Shown here piece after piece: positions 37,448-40,422 of a stretch of DNA of 40,422 nucleotides. This DNA comes from Nocardiopsis trehalosi NBRC 14201 (GTDB taxonomy: Bacteria > Actinomycetota > Actinomycetes > Streptosporangiales > Streptosporangiaceae): contig NZ_BCRK01000034.1 in assembly GCF_001552555.1 (NCBI RefSeq), forward strand, positions 1 to 40,422. Direction: 5' to 3'. The position numbers and the translations under genes are program-made. Below the pieces are notes generated by a model. It was not told where the DNA came from. It saw nothing but the letters and a program-made list of their open reading frames with translations, and searched no databases. Numbering within the stretch: the stretch's first letter is position 1; each line of letters opens with the position of its first letter.

Positions 37448-38599
37448 GTGCGTGACATCCGGACCGCGGTCGCCGACATGTACGCCTCGGGCGCCACGTT
37501 CGCCCTGGCCACCGTCGTCGACACCTACCGCAGCGCGCCGCGCGAGGCGGGGGCCGCCATGGCCGTCTCCGCCGCCGGGGAGGTCGCGGGCAGCGTCTCC
37601 GGCGGGTGCGTCGAGGGCGCCGTCTACGAGCTGGCCCAGGAGGTCATCGCCACCGGACGGCCCGCCCGGCGCAGCTACGGCGTCAGCGACGACGACGCGT
37701 TCGCGGTCGGCCTGACCTGCGGCGGGACCCTGCACGTGCTGGTCGAACCGGTCGACCCCGCCCGCCACCCCGCGCTCGGCGACGTCCTCGACGCCATCAG
37801 CGGCCACCGGCCGGTCGCCGTGGCCACCATCGCGGGCGGCCCGGGCCGCCTCGGCGCGCGCCGCGTCATCTGGCCCGACCGCGCCGACGGCGACCTCGGC
37901 GGCGCCCGCCTGGAGGCGGCCGTGGACGACGACGCCCGCGGCATGCTCGCCCAGGGCAGCACCGGCATCCTGCGCTACGGCGCCGACGGCCAGCGCCGCG
38001 GCGACGACCTGGAGGTCTTCGTCCAGTCGTTCGCCCCCGCGCCGCGCATGCTGGTGTTCGGCGCGATCGACTTCGCGGCCGCGGTCGCCGACATCGGCGC
38101 CTACCTCGGCTACCGGGTCACGGTGTGCGACGCCCGCCCCGTCTTCGCCACCGCCAAGCGGTTCCCGCGCGCCGACGAGGTCGTGGTCGACTGGCCGCAC
38201 CGGTTCCTCGGCGCGATCGAGGGGCAGATCGACGAGCGGACCGCCATCTGCGTGCTCACCCACGACCCCAAGTTCGACGTGCCGGTGCTGGAGGTCGCCC
38301 TGCGCACCCCCGCCGGCTACATCGGGGCGATGGGCAGCCGCCGCACCCACGCCGACCGCCTGGAGCGGCTGCGCGCCGCCGGCGTCCCCGACGCCGCCCT
38401 GGAGCGCCTGCGCTCGCCCATCGGCCTCGACCTCGGCGCGCGCACCCCCGAGGAGACCGCCGTCTCCATCGCCGCCGAACTCATCCAGACCCGGTGGGGC
38501 GGCAGCGGCCGCCCGCTGCGCGCCACGCGCGGCCGCATCCACACCGAGCCGCTCGCCCGCACCACCACCCGGCCGGTGGCCGCCGCACACCCGGAGTGA
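37448..38599 (+). CDS. XdhC/CoxI-family molybdenum hydroxylase maturation protein
   Basis: 383 residues. N-terminal XdhC_CoxI domain (about 1-75: TFALATVVDTYRSAPREAGAAMAVSAAGEVAGSVSGGCVEGAVYE) and C-terminal Rossmann domain (about 200-370: MLVFGAIDFAAAVADIGAYLGYRVTVCDARPVFA ... VLTHDPKFDVPVLEVAL ... YIGAMGSRRTHADRLERL). Relatives insert or sulfurate the Mo cofactor in xanthine dehydrogenase-type enzymes. GTG 37448 has GAGGAGG seven bases upstream and matches the family start; ATG 37217 (GGGAGGA site) in the same frame would add a 77-residue Pro-rich extension. Followed by a MobA/MocA-like gene, but no hydroxylase subunits in the window. Confidence 0.87.
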   Translation: MRDIRTAVADMYASGATFALATVVDTYRSAPREAGAAMAVSAAGEVAGSVSGGCVEGAVYELAQEVIATGRPARRSYGVSDDDAFAVGLTCGGTLHVLVEPVDPARHPALGDVLDAISGHRPVAVATIAGGPGRLGARRVIWPDRADGDLGGARLEAAVDDDARGMLAQGSTGILRYGADGQRRGDDLEVFVQSFAPAPRMLVFGAIDFAAAVADIGAYLGYRVTVCDARPVFATAKRFPRADEVVVDWPHRFLGAIEGQIDERTAICVLTHDPKFDVPVLEVALRTPAGYIGAMGSRRTHADRLERLRAAGVPDAALERLRSPIGLDLGARTPEETAVSIAAELIQTRWGGSGRPLRATRGRIHTEPLARTTTRPVAAAHPE

Positions 38600-38775
38600 C
38601 CGCCCCACCACCGGCGAAACGCCGCACGGCAGGCCGGAACCGGTCAGCCGAACGCGTCAACCCGGCCCCCCAGGTGCCCGGAACGCCCTATCCGTGGGCG
38701 ATTCCGGGCCCGGGATCGCACGAGAGGCCCTGCGGGCGGCACCGCGCCGACGGGTGCGCGTGGCATCATCGCGTC

Positions 38776-39396
38776 ATGACGACACGCACGAGCCGGCCGG
38801 CCGCGGCACCGGTGGCGGGCCTGCTGCTGGCGGCCGGCGAGGGGAGCCGCCTCGGCCGCCCCAAGGCGCTCGTGGAGCTGGCGGGCGAACGCCTCGCCGA
38901 CCGCGGGGCGCGCCTGCTGCGCGAGGGCGGCTGCGACCCCGTCCACGTCGTGACCGGCGCCGCCGAGGTCGACGTCGCCGGGGCCGACGCCGTGGTGCAC
39001 AACCCGTCGTGGGCGTCCGGCATGGGCTCCTCGCTGCGCGTCGGCCTCGACGCGCTGCCCGACGCCGTCGACGCCGTGGTGGTCGCCCTCGCCGACCAGC
39101 CGCTGGTGACCTCGGCCGCCGTCGGCCGGCTGGTCGCCACCTACCGCGACGGCGCCCGCGCCGCCGTGGCCACCTACGCGGGCAACCTGCGCAACCCCGT
39201 CCTGCTCGGCCGGGAGCACTGGCCCAGCGTGCACGCGCTCGCCGAGGGCGACGTCGGCGCCCGCCCGTTCCTGCGCGCCTACTCCCACCTCGTCACCACG
39301 GTGGCCTGCGACGACATCGCCAGCCCCGACGACATCGACACCCCCGAGGACCTCGCCCGGCTGCGCACCCGGCTCGGCGCCGACCCCGACCGCTGA
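38776..39396 (+). CDS. MobA/MocA-like NTP transferase
   Basis: 206 residues. Single nucleotidyltransferase domain: GLLLAAGEGSRLGRPKALVELAGERLADR (nucleotide-binding signature), VVHNPSWASGMGSSLRVGLDAL, VVVALADQPLVTSAAVGRLV (metal Asp), and NPVLLGREHWPSV. Resembles MocA, which makes molybdopterin cytosine dinucleotide from CTP. Next to xdhC (176 bp upstream), which supports a cofactor role for a xanthine dehydrogenase-type enzyme located elsewhere. ATG 38776 matches the family start; no good ribosome site is seen. Confidence 0.85.
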   Translation: MTTRTSRPAAAPVAGLLLAAGEGSRLGRPKALVELAGERLADRGARLLREGGCDPVHVVTGAAEVDVAGADAVVHNPSWASGMGSSLRVGLDALPDAVDAVVVALADQPLVTSAAVGRLVATYRDGARAAVATYAGNLRNPVLLGREHWPSVHALAEGDVGARPFLRAYSHLVTTVACDDIASPDDIDTPEDLARLRTRLGADPDR

Positions 39397-39410
39397 GGGC
39401 CGCCGGGGCC

Positions 39411-39427
39411 ACCGGGGCCGCCCCGGT
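39411..39427. terminator. Hairpin between convergent genes
   Basis: ACCGGGGC 39411-39418 and GCCCCGGT 39420-39427 form perfect 8-bp arms around one base, between the stops of the MobA/MocA-like gene and the epimerase gene. A bidirectional terminator candidate without T-tracts. Confidence 0.45.
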
Positions 39428-40335
39428 CACGGTGCGGCGTCGACCACCCGGATGCCGAACGCCGACCGCGCCTCGGCGCCCGGCTCCAGCACGGTGAGGT
39501 CGTGCCCCGACGCGAACGCGTTCGGCGGGCACGTCATCGGCTCCACGGCCAACCCGCTGCGGTGCAGCCCCTCGGGCAGGCCGTCGGCGCTGAACACCTG
39601 GAGCCACCCGTAGGAGCGGTCGGCCCACAGGCCCACGGAGGTGCCGCCGCCCGACAGCACGCTCCACGCCAGCCCGTCCGGGCCGCGGTCCAGCCCGGTG
39701 AACGCCGTGTCGAAGACGGTCGCGCCCACGCGGCGCGGGACGCGGAAGTCGTGCTCGGTGCCCGCCACGGGCTCCGGCGGGCCGGCCGGCAGCAGCCGGC
39801 CGTCGACCGGCAGCCGCAGCGACCCCGGCAGCCGCAGCACCGCGTCCGCCAAGGCGCCGCCCACCCGCAGGTAGGGGTGGAACCCGTTGCCGTAGGGGGC
39901 GGGGGAGGCCCCCGCGTTGCGCGCCCGCACCCGGACCGCCAGCCCGTCGGCGGCGTCCAGGGTGTAGTCGACGGCCAGTTCCAGCCGGAACGGGTAGCCG
40001 GGCACCCCCGCCAGGTCCAGCGCCAGCGCGGCCCGGTCCGGGGCGGCCCCGGTGGTCCGCCACGGCTCGCCGTGCGCGAAGCCGTGCAGCGCGGTGCCCC
40101 GGGCGGGCTCGGTGACGGGCAGCCGGTACTCGGTGCCCGCGAAGACGTAGCGGCCGTCGGCGATCCGGTTCGGCCACGGCGCCAGGAACTGGCCCTGGAA
40201 CGCGGTGGGCCCCTCGGTGCCGCTGTAGGGCCAGACGAGGTCGCGGTCGCGCCAGGTCAGGCGGCGCAGCGCGGCGCCCCGAGGATCGACCACCGCCCGG
40301 TAGCCGCCCGCGTTCAGCTCGATCGCATCGCCCAC
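39427..40335 (-). CDS. Aldose 1-epimerase (galactose mutarotase) family protein
   Basis: 302 residues of the galactose-mutarotase fold. Sugar-binding and catalytic residues: FLAPWPNRIADGRYVFAGTEYRLP, HGFAHGEPW, NGFHPYLRVGG (catalytic His) and LAVEPMTCPPNAFASG (catalytic Glu). Interconverts anomers of hexoses; the substrate (glucose, galactose or a hexose phosphate) is not determined. GTG 40335 has GAGGGGGA upstream, and TAGGAT (minus, 40375-40380) is a -10 candidate giving a leader of about 35 nt. Convergent with the MobA/MocA-like gene. Confidence 0.88.
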   Translation of the reverse strand: MGDAIELNAGGYRAVVDPRGAALRRLTWRDRDLVWPYSGTEGPTAFQGQFLAPWPNRIADGRYVFAGTEYRLPVTEPARGTALHGFAHGEPWRTTGAAPDRAALALDLAGVPGYPFRLELAVDYTLDAADGLAVRVRARNAGASPAPYGNGFHPYLRVGGALADAVLRLPGSLRLPVDGRLLPAGPPEPVAGTEHDFRVPRRVGATVFDTAFTGLDRGPDGLAWSVLSGGGTSVGLWADRSYGWLQVFSADGLPEGLHRSGLAVEPMTCPPNAFASGHDLTVLEPGAEARSAFGIRVVDAAP

Positions 40336-40374
40336 CGGACACCGTCCCCCTCGCTCGCGGATGAACCCCGGGCG

Positions 40375-40380
40375 ATCCTA
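40375..40380 (-). promoter_or_regulatory. -10 candidate for the epimerase gene
   Basis: TAGGAT on the minus strand, 39 bases upstream of the GTG; no clear -35 before the window edge. Confidence 0.35.
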
Positions 40381-40422
40381 CTCCGGCCCCCGTGCGGCGG
40401 CCGCCCGACCGGGGCGGCCGCC

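Overview
The window is very GC-rich chromosomal DNA, with many GTG starts and a conserved housekeeping gene order. The order carA-carB-pyrK-pyrD-pyrF-mihF-gmk-rpoZ-coaBC-metK ... priA-fmt-rsmB-rpe ... ribE-(pnuC type)-ribBA-ribH, the actinobacterial mIHF, a helicase-dead PriA, an F420-type reductase and a SAM-IV riboswitch all point to an actinomycete. A member of the Nocardiopsaceae/Streptosporangiales is my best inference; the genus cannot be fixed from the sequence alone. No tRNA, rRNA, CRISPR array, prophage or transposase gene was seen.

Layout. (1) 1-7333: end of the pyrimidine operon, with carA (5' end outside the window), carB, pyrK, pyrD and pyrF. (2) 7650-12102: mihF, gmk, rpoZ, coaBC and metK, covering nucleoid, nucleotide, RNA polymerase, CoA and SAM functions. 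(3) 12377-23555: an accessory block between metK and priA. It holds an OFA-type MFS transporter, a DUF418 membrane protein, an orphan ribbon-helix-helix protein, a Ddn-like reductase, a minus-strand DUF3870 / CaiB-BaiF CoA-transferase / glutaryl-CoA-dehydrogenase-like operon, a divergent SAM-IV riboswitch with a cysteine-desulfurase-like enzyme, a DUF574-type methyltransferase with a DinB protein, and a YcgL/RlaP-type nucleotidyltransferase. (4) 23697-29587: priA (minus), fmt and rsmB. (5) 29588-30542: nearly 1 kb with no convincing gene but with degenerate tandem repeats. (6) 30543-36676: rpe, a PAP2 phosphatase, then an FMN riboswitch and ribE, a RibM/PnuC-like transporter, ribBA, ribH and a PH-domain membrane protein. 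(7) 36785-40335: a compact small-ORF unit, xdhC and a MobA/MocA-like nucleotidyltransferase, and a convergent aldose 1-epimerase.

How the genes work together. Region 1 makes UMP, and gmk continues guanylate metabolism. coaBC and metK supply CoA and SAM. The SAM-IV leader senses SAM and probably tunes a sulfur-handling PLP enzyme. rpe sits upstream of the flavin operon, and FMN feeds back through the riboswitch on ribE-ribBA-ribH and the presumed riboflavin importer. The CoA-transferase plus glutaryl-CoA dehydrogenase pair suggests activation and oxidation of glutarate or a similar diacid, with DUF3870 as an uncharacterised partner.

The most unusual non-coding features are a 74-bp centre-symmetric palindromic element at 27903-27976 with a half copy at 12216-12256, a perfect 40-bp palindrome at 26766-26805, the repeat-filled gap before rpe, and the small-ORF unit at 36785-36960. 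No clearly new multi-gene system is evident; the diacid/DUF3870 operon facing the SAM-IV leader is the closest candidate.
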